NCBI RefSeq assembly: GCF_013618635.1
Contig: NZ_JABLSJ010000002.1
Coordinates: 124,001 to 188,000, forward strand
Direction of reading: 5' to 3'
DNA from: Thalassobacillus sp. CUG 92003
GTDB taxonomy: Bacteria > Bacillota > Bacilli > Bacillales > Halobacillaceae
Length of the DNA: 64,000 nt
Part shown: piece after piece, positions 1 through 6,810 of the stretch
Position numbering within the stretch: position 1 is the stretch's first letter
Layout: each line of letters opens with the position of its first letter
Notes under the pieces: generated by a model
Databases searched by the model: none
What the model saw: the letters and a program-made list of their open reading frames with translations, nothing else
What the model was told of the DNA's origin: nothing
Made by a program: the position numbers and the translations under genes

Positions 1-51
1 CTGACAAAAGAAGAATTACAAGAACTTATTCGCATTTTTAATACGATTTAA
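1..51 (+). CDS. C-terminal end of an unidentified protein, possibly a MarR-type regulator (partial)
   Basis: The first 16 codons in frame 1 end at a TAA at 49-51 and read as a short amphipathic tail (LTKEELQELIRIFNTI). The rest of the gene lies outside the window. A tail of this kind directly upstream of an EmrB-type efflux pump would suit a MarR-family repressor, but that rests on context only and the fragment is too short to assign. Confidence 0.4.
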   Translation: MTKEELQELIRIFNTI

Positions 52-80
52 AGAGTACGGACGCTCAAGTGGGGCAGAAG

Positions 81-129
81 CGCCCAAATAGAGGGTGTAA
101 TCGCCCAAACAGAGTTAGAGACCGCCCAA
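81..129. repeat. Three CGCCCAA motifs at exact 21-bp spacing
   Basis: The heptamer CGCCCAA occurs at 81-87, 102-108 and 123-129, each start exactly 21 bp after the last. A weaker variant, CGCTCAA, lies at 62-68. The sequence between motifs is not conserved. The array fills the gap between the upstream stop codon and the ribosome site of the MFS gene. Confidence 0.75.
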
Positions 130-160
130 GGCAATCAAAATTATAAAGGATGAAACATTC

Positions 161-1753
161 ATGGAGCATCTTGAACATAAACAAAAAGTGGTCATCATGA
201 TCGCTATTATGGCGGCTATGCTGTTTGCTGCATTAAATCAAACCATTGTTGGCACGGCCTTACCGGTTATCGTAGCTGATATTGGCGGCATGGATTATTT
301 CAGCTGGGTGTTTACGATTTACATGCTAGCTTCTAGTTTAACAGCGCTGCTTGTCGGAAAACTATCAGACTCTTACGGCCGGAAGCCTTTCATTTTGACA
401 GGGATCGGCATTTTTATTGTGGCTTCTTTTCTAGCTGGTACGTCTGAAACGATTTATCAACTCATCGCTTATCGATGTATCCAAGGTTTCGGCGGCGGGA
501 TGATCATCTCAACTGCCTTTACAGCCATCGGGGACCTGTTCCCGCCTCGTGAACGAGGACGCTGGCAAGGGATGATGGGCTCGGTATTCGGTTTAGCGAG
601 TGTCTTCGGGCCGACACTCGGAGGGTATATTGTTGATACGTGGCAATGGAACTGGGTTTTCTGGGTGTTTTTGCCGTTCGGATTAGTCGCATTTATGATG
701 ATTTTAAAAATGTTTCCGAATGTAAAACCCGAGCATAACCAAGCGGTGGATTATGTAGGGGCCATCATTTTGGCATTGTCAATTGCACCTCTATTATTGG
801 CGTTTTCTTGGGCTGGCAATACGTTTGCCTGGGGTTCGTCTGTGATTATCGGTTTACTGATATGGTCGTTGGTGACGCTGAGTGTTTTCCTATTCATTGA
901 AACCAGGGCTGAGAACCCGATTATTCCCCTGCATTTATTTAAAAACAGTGTCTTCACGATATCTAATGTTACCGGCCTCTTGATGGGAATGGGGATGTTT
1001 GGGGCCATCATGTATATGCCCTTTTTCATTCAAGGTGTACTGGGGATTTCGGCTACGAAGACGGGATTCATCATGATGTCTATGATGTTAAGTATGGTTG
1101 TCACGAGCACCATTGGCGGTCAGCTCATTACGAAAACCGGCCGGTATAAAGTATTTGCCATAGCAGGCTTAGGTATTATGGGTATCGGGATGTTTTCAAT
1201 GTCGCTCATGACAGTAGACACGACGATACTTGGCGCTATTCGAAATCTAGTGATGATTGGTCTGGGGCTCGGACTCAGTTTTCCCGTCTTAACCTTAACC
1301 GTGCAAAATGCTGTAGATTACGAGTATTTAGGGGTTTCCACGTCGGCTTCACAATTTTTCCGGCAGGCTGGCGGTACAATAGGCGTGTCCCTCATGGGTA
1401 CCATTATGAATATCATCATGGCTGACGAAATGACTACGATGGCCAGTAGCTCCGATGCTCCTGCTAATCTAGGAAATACGCAAGCGATGGATGATCCGCA
1501 GGTCCTTATGGATCCAGATAAAATCAGCCAAGTAAAGGAAAGTGTCCCCGAGCAGATGCTGCCTGCCTTCAATGAGACGCTTGCCGGAATGAGAGAAATA
1601 CTGAGCCATGCATTGAGCGGGTCGTTTGTATTTGGCACGATTATATTAGCTTCAGCGTTTATTCTTATCTTCTTTCTCAAGGAGATTCCACTTCGGATGA
1701 GCAACCAAACGAAAGAAAACAAGCCAGCCAACGAAGAAAAATTAAGCTCATAA
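161..1753 (+). CDS. MFS multidrug efflux transporter, DHA2 (EmrB/QacA-like) family
   Basis: This 530-residue membrane protein has about 14 hydrophobic segments, the number typical of the drug:H+ antiporter-2 family. Motif A is visible after the second helix (GKLSDSYGRKP, about residues 65-75) and antiporter motif C in helix 5 (GPTLGGYIVD, about residues 149-158). A hydrophilic stretch around residues 425-480, before the last helix, resembles the extracellular loop of EmrB/QacA pumps. It probably exports hydrophobic or cationic compounds using the proton gradient; the substrate cannot be read from the sequence. An AAAGGATG ribosome site precedes the ATG, and a strong terminator follows. The gene ending just upstream may encode its regulator. 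Confidence 0.93.
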   Translation: MEHLEHKQKVVIMIAIMAAMLFAALNQTIVGTALPVIVADIGGMDYFSWVFTIYMLASSLTALLVGKLSDSYGRKPFILTGIGIFIVASFLAGTSETIYQLIAYRCIQGFGGGMIISTAFTAIGDLFPPRERGRWQGMMGSVFGLASVFGPTLGGYIVDTWQWNWVFWVFLPFGLVAFMMILKMFPNVKPEHNQAVDYVGAIILALSIAPLLLAFSWAGNTFAWGSSVIIGLLIWSLVTLSVFLFIETRAENPIIPLHLFKNSVFTISNVTGLLMGMGMFGAIMYMPFFIQGVLGISATKTGFIMMSMMLSMVVTSTIGGQLITKTGRYKVFAIAGLGIMGIGMFSMSLMTVDTTILGAIRNLVMIGLGLGLSFPVLTLTVQNAVDYEYLGVSTSASQFFRQAGGTIGVSLMGTIMNIIMADEMTTMASSSDAPANLGNTQAMDDPQVLMDPDKISQVKESVPEQMLPAFNETLAGMREILSHALSGSFVFGTIILASAFILIFFLKEIPLRMSNQTKENKPANEEKLSS

Positions 1754-1797
1754 TTAGAACAAAGAGCGCATCTTAGAAAATATAATAAATAAAGACG

Positions 1798-1830
1798 AAC
1801 GCTTGGGTTTTACATCCAAGCGTTTTGTTA
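1798..1830 (+). terminator. Rho-independent terminator after the DHA2 transporter
   Basis: A 9-bp perfect stem AACGCTTGG (1798-1806) / CCAAGCGTT (1816-1824) is followed by TTGTTAT. It lies 45 bp after the transporter stop codon. Confidence 0.85.
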
Positions 1831-1868
1831 TAGCGAAAACTTCGTCGGTTCGGACTGTCGCCCCAGCA

Positions 1869-2081
1869 GATATCAGTCTAAATTTCAATATATCGGTCGG
1901 CCAGCTGATATATCGGTAAAACAGCCAGACATATCGGTCAAATCAGCGCATATATCGGTCCGCCGCAGAATATATCAGTCGCACTACCAGATATCAGTCT
2001 AAACCTCAATATATCGGTCTGTCTGTTGATATATCAGTCGAACAGCCAAAGATATCGGTCAAGCTCACGCATATATCGGTC
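1869..2081. repeat. Eleven-copy array of TATCRGT motifs phased at 19-21 bp
   Basis: The core TATCGGT or TATCAGT, usually within ATATATCRGTC, starts at 1871, 1891, 1911, 1932, 1953, 1973, 1992, 2012, 2032, 2053 and 2074. Steps are 20, 20, 21, 21, 20, 19, 20, 20, 21 and 21 bp. There is a higher-order repeat of about 121 bp: the interval pattern and part of the spacer sequence of copies 1-5 recur in copies 7-11 (for example CTCAATATATCGGTC-like and GAACAGCCA-like blocks). The array occupies most of the gap between the MFS terminator and the Nudix promoter. It contains no open reading frame of note. Confidence 0.9.
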
Positions 2082-2107
2082 CATCACAAAAAATTGGAAA
2101 TATTACA

Positions 2108-2136
2108 TTGATTTATGCAAGAAAGTTTTGTACGAT
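2108..2136 (+). promoter_or_regulatory. Probable sigma-A promoter of the Nudix gene
   Basis: TTGATT (2108-2113) and TACGAT (2131-2136) are separated by 17 bp. The -10 box lies 37 bp before the start codon and the element sits just after the phased repeat array. Confidence 0.45.
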
Positions 2137-2172
2137 TAGAAGCTCGACTTTAATCTGGAAGGGGAGCTCAAA

Positions 2173-2640
2173 ATGGACGTGGTATTTGAAAAGGGTTCGA
2201 TGGTATTTAACTATCGGGTGGCTGCTGTTTGGGTAGAGGGCGGGCATGTGCTGCTACATAAACAAAAGCATGATGAACAATGGGCGCTTCCGGGCGGCCG
2301 TGTCGCGACAGGCGAGACTTCAGCCGACGCGATCGTTCGAGAGATGGCAGAAGAACTCAATGCTCACGTGACAGTAGAACACATGCCCTGGGTGGTAGAA
2401 AATTTCTTTTGTTACGATCAAAAAAACTACCATGAGCTGGGCATTTATTATACGGTTACTTCACCGGAACCACCAGGTCTGTGGCATGCAGGTCCATTCG
2501 CAGGGGAGGAAGGCGAGCATCTCGTCTATCAATGGGTGCCGCTCAGGGATCTTAACAGCCTCAGGATAGAGCCTGCCTTTTTAACGGAAGGGTTGCAACA
2601 TATCCCAAATGCGACCCATCATTTAGTTGTGGGGCGCTGA
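2173..2640 (+). CDS. Nudix hydrolase
   Basis: This 155-residue protein contains a Nudix box at about residues 42-63: G42, E48, R56-E57 and E60-E61 fit the Gx5Ex7REUxEExGU pattern, except that the final glycine is Asn63. The family hydrolyses nucleoside diphosphates linked to another group, using Mg2+ held by the box glutamates. The exact substrate is not predictable; ADP-ribose-like or modified nucleotides are possible. An AAGGGGAG ribosome site precedes the ATG. It is convergent with the MFS gene at 2655, with only 14 bp between the stop codons and no obvious terminator. Confidence 0.9.
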   Translation: MDVVFEKGSMVFNYRVAAVWVEGGHVLLHKQKHDEQWALPGGRVATGETSADAIVREMAEELNAHVTVEHMPWVVENFFCYDQKNYHELGIYYTVTSPEPPGLWHAGPFAGEEGEHLVYQWVPLRDLNSLRIEPAFLTEGLQHIPNATHHLVVGR

Positions 2641-2654
2641 ACCACGCTGCAATC

Positions 2655-3857
2655 TCACGTGTGAGAAAGAACCTGCTCCTCTTGCTGTTCGATATGATTA
2701 AGCTGATAGGTGCAGAAAAACGTGAACGCCAGGATGACGAGGGAGCCCCCGATGACACCTGGCCATTGGAAGAGATTCCATAGCCAGCCGTAATAGAAGC
2801 TCCCCAAGCTTCCTCCGAGGTAATAAGAAGTAAGGTAAAGTCCGTTAGCGCTGGCTTTGGCATAGGTGGCATGGCGCGTCACCCAGGAGCTTGATGTCGA
2901 ATGAGCAAAGAAAAAGCCAAAGCTCAGCAGCAATAAGGCGCCAAAGATAATGGGAAATGAGGGGATCAGCGTCACAACTAAACTGACGGCCATCATGATG
3001 ATACCGGCATATAAACAGCGTGTTTGCGGCCATTTTTGTGACGCTTTCCCGGCCAGCGTAGAACTGACAGTGCCGGCCAGGTAGGTAATAAATAACATGC
3101 CCAAGACAGACGTGGACACGGAAAAAGGTGGATCACTTAATAAGTACGTAATAAAATTAAAGACACCAATGAACACAAAAAAATGAAAACCACCGATAAG
3201 ATAAGCGTAACGCATCGTGCGATCTTTAAGTAAATGCTTTTGATCAGCCATCAGTGTTTTGAAAGCTAATGGTTTGGCCTCGAAATGGCGGGAAACGGGG
3301 AGAGCTACATACACGGTAATGACAAGTAGGAGACTGATCACGCCAATGATGACAAAGGCAATGCGCCAATTAAATAAGTCGGTAAGCACGCCGCTCATTA
3401 AACGACCGCCCATTCCCCCGAGGCTGTTAGCGCTGATGTAAATGCCCACCGCCATGGTAATCGCGCGCCCGATGAATTCTTCACTGAAATAAGCCATTGC
3501 AGCTGTAGGTACGCCAGCAAACGCGACAGCTTGAATAACGCGAAAAACGAGGATCATCTCGAAGTTTGGTGCTGCGGCAATAGCAAACGTAGCTACGGTC
3601 CCCACACTCATCGTAATCATAAGGACATTTTTACGTCCGTAGCGATCGGAAATGGCACTGTAAATAAAAAAACTGCACCCTAGCGAAAGAAGGGCGAGTG
3701 AAATAAGCATACTCGAGGTAACTGGTGATATATCGAACTTTGATGAAAAAAGTGGCAGCAACGGTTGAGGATAGTAAAGGTTCGAGAAAATAAGAAATGA
3801 TGCCAATCCCAATGCAATCGTTGCCCGCCAGAATAAAGGTGTTTTCAAATCGATCAT
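2655..3857 (-). CDS. MFS transporter, 12-TM (YybF/YnfM-like)
   Basis: This 400-residue protein has about 12 hydrophobic helices and the MFS loop 2-3 motif (SDRYGRKN, about residues 69-76). Its N-terminal region resembles the YybF/YnfM group of putative sugar or drug exporters of the DHA1 type. It is a cytoplasmic-membrane secondary transporter of unknown substrate, and its direction (export) is inferred from the family. The reading frame is intact. It is transcribed against the Nudix gene and separated by about 290 bp from the VOC gene upstream, a stretch in which I found no other gene. Confidence 0.88.
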   Translation of the reverse strand: MIDLKTPLFWRATIALGLASFLIFSNLYYPQPLLPLFSSKFDISPVTSSMLISLALLSLGCSFFIYSAISDRYGRKNVLMITMSVGTVATFAIAAAPNFEMILVFRVIQAVAFAGVPTAAMAYFSEEFIGRAITMAVGIYISANSLGGMGGRLMSGVLTDLFNWRIAFVIIGVISLLLVITVYVALPVSRHFEAKPLAFKTLMADQKHLLKDRTMRYAYLIGGFHFFVFIGVFNFITYLLSDPPFSVSTSVLGMLFITYLAGTVSSTLAGKASQKWPQTRCLYAGIIMMAVSLVVTLIPSFPIIFGALLLLSFGFFFAHSTSSSWVTRHATYAKASANGLYLTSYYLGGSLGSFYYGWLWNLFQWPGVIGGSLVILAFTFFCTYQLNHIEQQEEQVLSHT

Positions 3858-4147
3858 GAGCAGGTACCTTCTTTCGTGCGAATGATGATTATCACTCTAA
3901 CATAGTGAAGTACCTTAGATAAATAAAGCTGTTTTGTGCAGGAGAGGCCCAGTTTAGTAGATTTTCCATCACTTAATTTTATCCATTATTTTCCATGCAA
4001 ATCGATGACCAATCATCGACATCAATTCTGTCATAATGAAGCTAATGGTGAAGAAAATTTCCGGGGAAATGATAGCGAGAAAATTAATAATCTGAAAAAA
4101 CCTATCTGTTTACTTATACAGCTGCAGACAGACCTTTTTGCTCATGA

Positions 4148-4525
4148 TCAAACGGACACTTCACTCATCAGCGCGTGTGTGTTCTGTTCAGAGTCTTTAA
4201 AAAAAGTCATCCATGTTTCGATTTGCTCTCGTTCTGCAACAAGATGCGGCTTATCTAGGAAGTGCACATTTTGCTCAAGCAATTCTTGATGAACACGGTT
4301 GATATCAGCAACTTGAAAATAAACAATAGAGCTTTGATGCTCAAATTCCGTCTTTTCCGGGAGGCTCAACAACAGTCTAATTCCACCGCATGCAAAAAAA
4401 GCCATGCGTTCAGTATGAAACAGTAAAGGTAAATTCAAGACATCTCTGTAAAACGAAATAGCTCGTGTTATATCAGTGACAGGGATTCCGATTTGACCGA
4501 CACCCTGAAGCTCATATTCTGGCAT
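4148..4525 (-). CDS. VOC superfamily (glyoxalase/bleomycin-resistance fold) protein
   Basis: A 125-residue single VOC module with the opening pattern QIGIPVTDITRAISFYRD and a second half beginning at the IVYFQVADI strand. Such proteins bind a divalent metal and act as isomerases, dioxygenases or antibiotic-binding proteins; nothing here selects among these. An in-frame GTG at 4534 overlaps the ribosome site AAGGAG, whereas the ATG at 4525 lies 9 bp after it, so the ATG is chosen. Confidence 0.85.
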   Translation of the reverse strand: MPEYELQGVGQIGIPVTDITRAISFYRDVLNLPLLFHTERMAFFACGGIRLLLSLPEKTEFEHQSSIVYFQVADINRVHQELLEQNVHFLDKPHLVAEREQIETWMTFFKDSEQNTHALMSEVSV

Positions 4526-4585
4526 TACAGTCACTCCTTATCGTATATAAAGGTTTACCCCTAGTATATACGACAAGTAAAATAA

Positions 4586-4620
4586 AAAAACCTCGCCAGC
4601 ATTAAGGCGAGGTTTTAATT
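4586..4620 (-). terminator. Bidirectional-looking terminator after the small peptide gene
   Basis: The stem CCTCGCC (4591-4597) / GGCGAGG (4606-4612) has A/T tracts on both sides. Read on the minus strand it ends in TTTTTTTATTTT and lies immediately after the stop codon of the 48-residue gene. Confidence 0.8.
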
Positions 4621-4627
4621 ATGGAAA

Positions 4628-4774
4628 TTATTTCTTGTTGAAAAAATCTAAGAAAAAGTCAATAAATGCCTGGAACATCGCAAAGGTTTGGAAAGTAACC
4701 AAGCTAAATGCGGTGATAGAAAAGAAGGCAATAAATAGAAATCTTATTAAATGGACAGAGTGTAACCAAGCCAT
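4628..4774 (-). CDS. Small hydrophobic (probably membrane) protein, 48 residues
   Basis: This gene encodes a 48-residue product beginning MAWLHSVHLIRFLFIAFF and ending NKK. It is rich in Phe (12 residues) and forms one long hydrophobic or amphipathic stretch from about residue 8 to 45 with a basic tail. Support for a real gene comes from a near-perfect ribosome site (AAGGAGG, 7 bp before the ATG), a good promoter upstream (-35 4845-4850, -10 4823-4828) and a terminator directly after the stop. I do not recognise the family. It could be a single-span membrane peptide, a transporter accessory subunit or a toxin of a type I system. Its position next to the betaine-transporter locus is suggestive but unproven. 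Confidence 0.7.
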   Translation of the reverse strand: MAWLHSVHLIRFLFIAFFSITAFSLVTFQTFAMFQAFIDFFLDFFNKK

Positions 4775-4800
4775 TTCAATTCCTCCTTATTGTTTCAAAA

Positions 4801-4850
4801 TCACATATGTGATGTATATTCAATCATACGCTTCTGAAATGAATTTTCAA
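4801..4850 (-). promoter_or_regulatory. Promoter and palindromic operator of the small peptide gene
   Basis: On the minus strand TTGAAA (4850-4845) and TATGAT (4828-4823) are 16 bp apart. A perfect 12-bp palindrome, TCACATATGTGA (4801-4812), lies at about +4 to +15 of the expected transcript, a position where a bound repressor would block transcription. Confidence 0.6.
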
Positions 4851-4921
4851 CACATTTTATTCAATGAACAGGAAATTAATAAAACATGGTCATGAGGCCT
4901 TCCAGCAATTGAAACGGTACG

Positions 4922-5029
4922 TCAATTCGGGCGACAAATAATGTAACCCTGCTCTAATTCAGATTTGGATTTGCCTGAGGTCCATGTGTTAACGTCTCCT
5001 TTCTTGTCTGAACCTTCATACTTGTACAT
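4922..5029 (-). other. Possible 35-residue ORF or gene remnant
   Basis: A minus-strand ATG at 5029 opens a 35-codon frame (start MYKYEGSDKKGDVNTW, end YIICRPN) with ordinary protein-like composition, ending at 4922-4924. No clear ribosome site precedes it, though an internal AAAGGAG is present. It may be a small protein, a decayed fragment of a larger gene, or chance. Apart from this and the adjacent promoter, the 4775-5136 gap holds nothing I recognise. Confidence 0.25.
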
Positions 5030-5136
5030 TTCGAAGTGTTTCTACTATAAATTATACCTTCATTCTTTCAATTCGTGTATGATTGCCTTTACTATTATAG
5101 AATAAACAAAAATGAATTCAAAGGTGGTGCAACAGG

Positions 5137-6642
5137 ATGAGCAGCATTCTCATTGCTGACCGGGACGATACAGAGCGAAAGGGAATAAGATGGTTAATTC
5201 AATCTTATCCGAATAAGTTTGAGGTATTCTATGAAGCCAGCAATGTGGGGGAATTAATTCATCTAGTAGAAAATAAAAAGCCGCAGGTGGTATGTTTAGA
5301 ACTTGAGATGGTTCCGGCTGATTATATGCTGGAATTACAAACACTGTTTATTAATAATGGTCAAACAATAATTTGTACGACAGCTGAAGCAATTTTTGAA
5401 CGAGCTGTTCAAGCGATGGATTTGTTTAGCGTGTCTTTATTGATTAAACCCGTTTCTCCTGAACAATTAAAGCGTAACCTTCTTCATGCCTCACAAAAAA
5501 CGTGGATGGATACCGAGGTTCCTAAAGAAGAAACACACTTTCTATCCAATTTTTCTCATGAGTCATTTTTTATTCAAACATCCTCGGAGGTTGAAGACTA
5601 TGCCTTATTCTTAATAAGACCGGAAAACCCAATTATGTTGCATTCTCTTTTTGAATGGGTTCAGGACTTTTCATTTTCCTATTTTTCCTGTCGGTTTGCC
5701 TTGCAAGAACAAGTAGCATGTTTGCTGAAATTTCCTAGAGAGAATAGACATGAATTATTGCAGCATGAGGGAAATCGCTTATTACATTGGTGGGGTCAGG
5801 TTTTTTCCAACTATCGTATAAATTTAGCCGTTCATCCGGGGTCTGATCACAACGAAGGATTGCAGCACATGTATCAAGAAACGAACGAGCTGTTTCAGCG
5901 GAGTTTTTTTAAAGGGTACCATCAGATATTTTGGGCTCATACGAGCGATGCCTTTTACACAATTGACCCCTTCTTGACCCCTGAAGAGCAACGGGACTGG
6001 ATGGAGATGTTAGAAGGCGGAGAGATAGAGAAAATTAAAAGCTGGATGTACCAATCATTCCAGCATAGTTCTCCTCCTTTCCCTGATCCGGAATTACTGC
6101 GGATACGACTAACGAGCATCCTTGCTCAAATCAGACGTTTTATGTATACGTATAAACTTAATATCGACCAAGAATATGAGCTTGCTTATCATAATGTGTT
6201 TCAAACGATCATTCATCAACAGGTTTTGTTTCCAATTGTCCAAGAAATGATTCTATTTATAATCAAAACAATTAATGGTGCTAAACACAAAGTATTCAGA
6301 TCAACTGATAATGTCGCGAGGGCCATCAGCTACTTAAAAAGTCATTATTTACAGCAAGGCCTTAAACTAAAAGATGTAGCTGAATCAATTGAAATAAGTC
6401 CAAGTTATTTGAGTGTATTATTCACCGAAAATTATGGAAGGTCGTTTCGAGAGGTTTTATCGGATATCAGATTGAATGAAAGTAAACGGTTATTGAAGGA
6501 AACAAACCAAACAATTAAAGAAATTACAGAGGAAATTGGTTACAGCGACGCTAATTATTTCAGTCGTTTGTTTCATAAAAAGGAAGGGTTACCGCCCAGG
6601 CAATTCCGTAGACAGTTCTCCATAAAACACAATAAAAAGTAA
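5137..6642 (+). CDS. AraC-family regulator with degenerate receiver domain (YesN-like)
   Basis: This 501-residue regulator has a receiver-like domain at residues 1-120, a middle region of unknown function (about 125-385) and two AraC-type helix-turn-helix motifs at about 395-495. The receiver keeps acidic residues D8 and D10 and the conserved lysine K104 (IKP), but the usual phospho-acceptor Asp is Glu55 (CLELEM in place of LLDIEM). It may therefore be locked in an active-like state or sense something else through the middle domain. No histidine kinase gene is adjacent. It sits directly upstream of, and on the same strand as, the BCCT transporter and lyase genes, so it is the likely activator of that unit. 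Ribosome site AAAGGTGG. Confidence 0.88.
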   Translation: MSSILIADRDDTERKGIRWLIQSYPNKFEVFYEASNVGELIHLVENKKPQVVCLELEMVPADYMLELQTLFINNGQTIICTTAEAIFERAVQAMDLFSVSLLIKPVSPEQLKRNLLHASQKTWMDTEVPKEETHFLSNFSHESFFIQTSSEVEDYALFLIRPENPIMLHSLFEWVQDFSFSYFSCRFALQEQVACLLKFPRENRHELLQHEGNRLLHWWGQVFSNYRINLAVHPGSDHNEGLQHMYQETNELFQRSFFKGYHQIFWAHTSDAFYTIDPFLTPEEQRDWMEMLEGGEIEKIKSWMYQSFQHSSPPFPDPELLRIRLTSILAQIRRFMYTYKLNIDQEYELAYHNVFQTIIHQQVLFPIVQEMILFIIKTINGAKHKVFRSTDNVARAISYLKSHYLQQGLKLKDVAESIEISPSYLSVLFTENYGRSFREVLSDIRLNESKRLLKETNQTIKEITEEIGYSDANYFSRLFHKKEGLPPRQFRRQFSIKHNKK

Positions 6643-6680
6643 GAGACCGCAAGAAATACAAGATTTTCATCTTACTTTTT
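6634..6680 (+). terminator. Weak terminator candidate after the AraC regulator
   Basis: AAAAAGTAAGA (6634-6644, overlapping the stop codon) can pair with TCTTACTTTTT (6670-6680). The loop is 25 nt and the stem is AT-rich, so it is less convincing than the other terminators here. Confidence 0.4.
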
Positions 6681-6767
6681 GTGGACTTATTATGCTATCA
6701 GTTCAAAATAAAAGGTATTTAAACATTTACCTCCTATTTTTTCAGAAAATTCAAACTTAAAATGAAC

Positions 6768-6804
6768 TTACAAATTTACAAACGGTTTGAAATAAATAAG
6801 GAGG
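6768..6804 (+). promoter_or_regulatory. Possible regulator site and ribosome site before the BCCT gene
   Basis: Two direct TTACAAA copies (6768-6774, 6776-6782) run into an 11-bp palindrome CAAACGGTTTG (6779-6789), followed by AAGGAGG (6798-6804). AraC-type regulators often bind direct repeats, so this is a candidate target of the upstream regulator. No convincing -10/-35 pair was found. Confidence 0.3.
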
Positions 6805-6810
6805 AAAATG

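Noticed and set aside
1869-2081. CRISPR array
   Set aside because: The conserved core is only 7-11 bp, spacers are about 10 bp and partly repeated, and there are no cas genes.
3880-3894. Fur-box-like sequence upstream of the MFS gene at 2655
   Set aside because: About 11 of 14 positions fit the 7-1-7 Bacillus Fur pattern, but one arm matches poorly and the gene has no clear link to iron.
4635-4895. 86-codon plus-strand frame opposite the small peptide gene
   Set aside because: It lacks a ribosome site and promoter and runs through the minus-strand gene's signals; the minus-strand gene is better supported.
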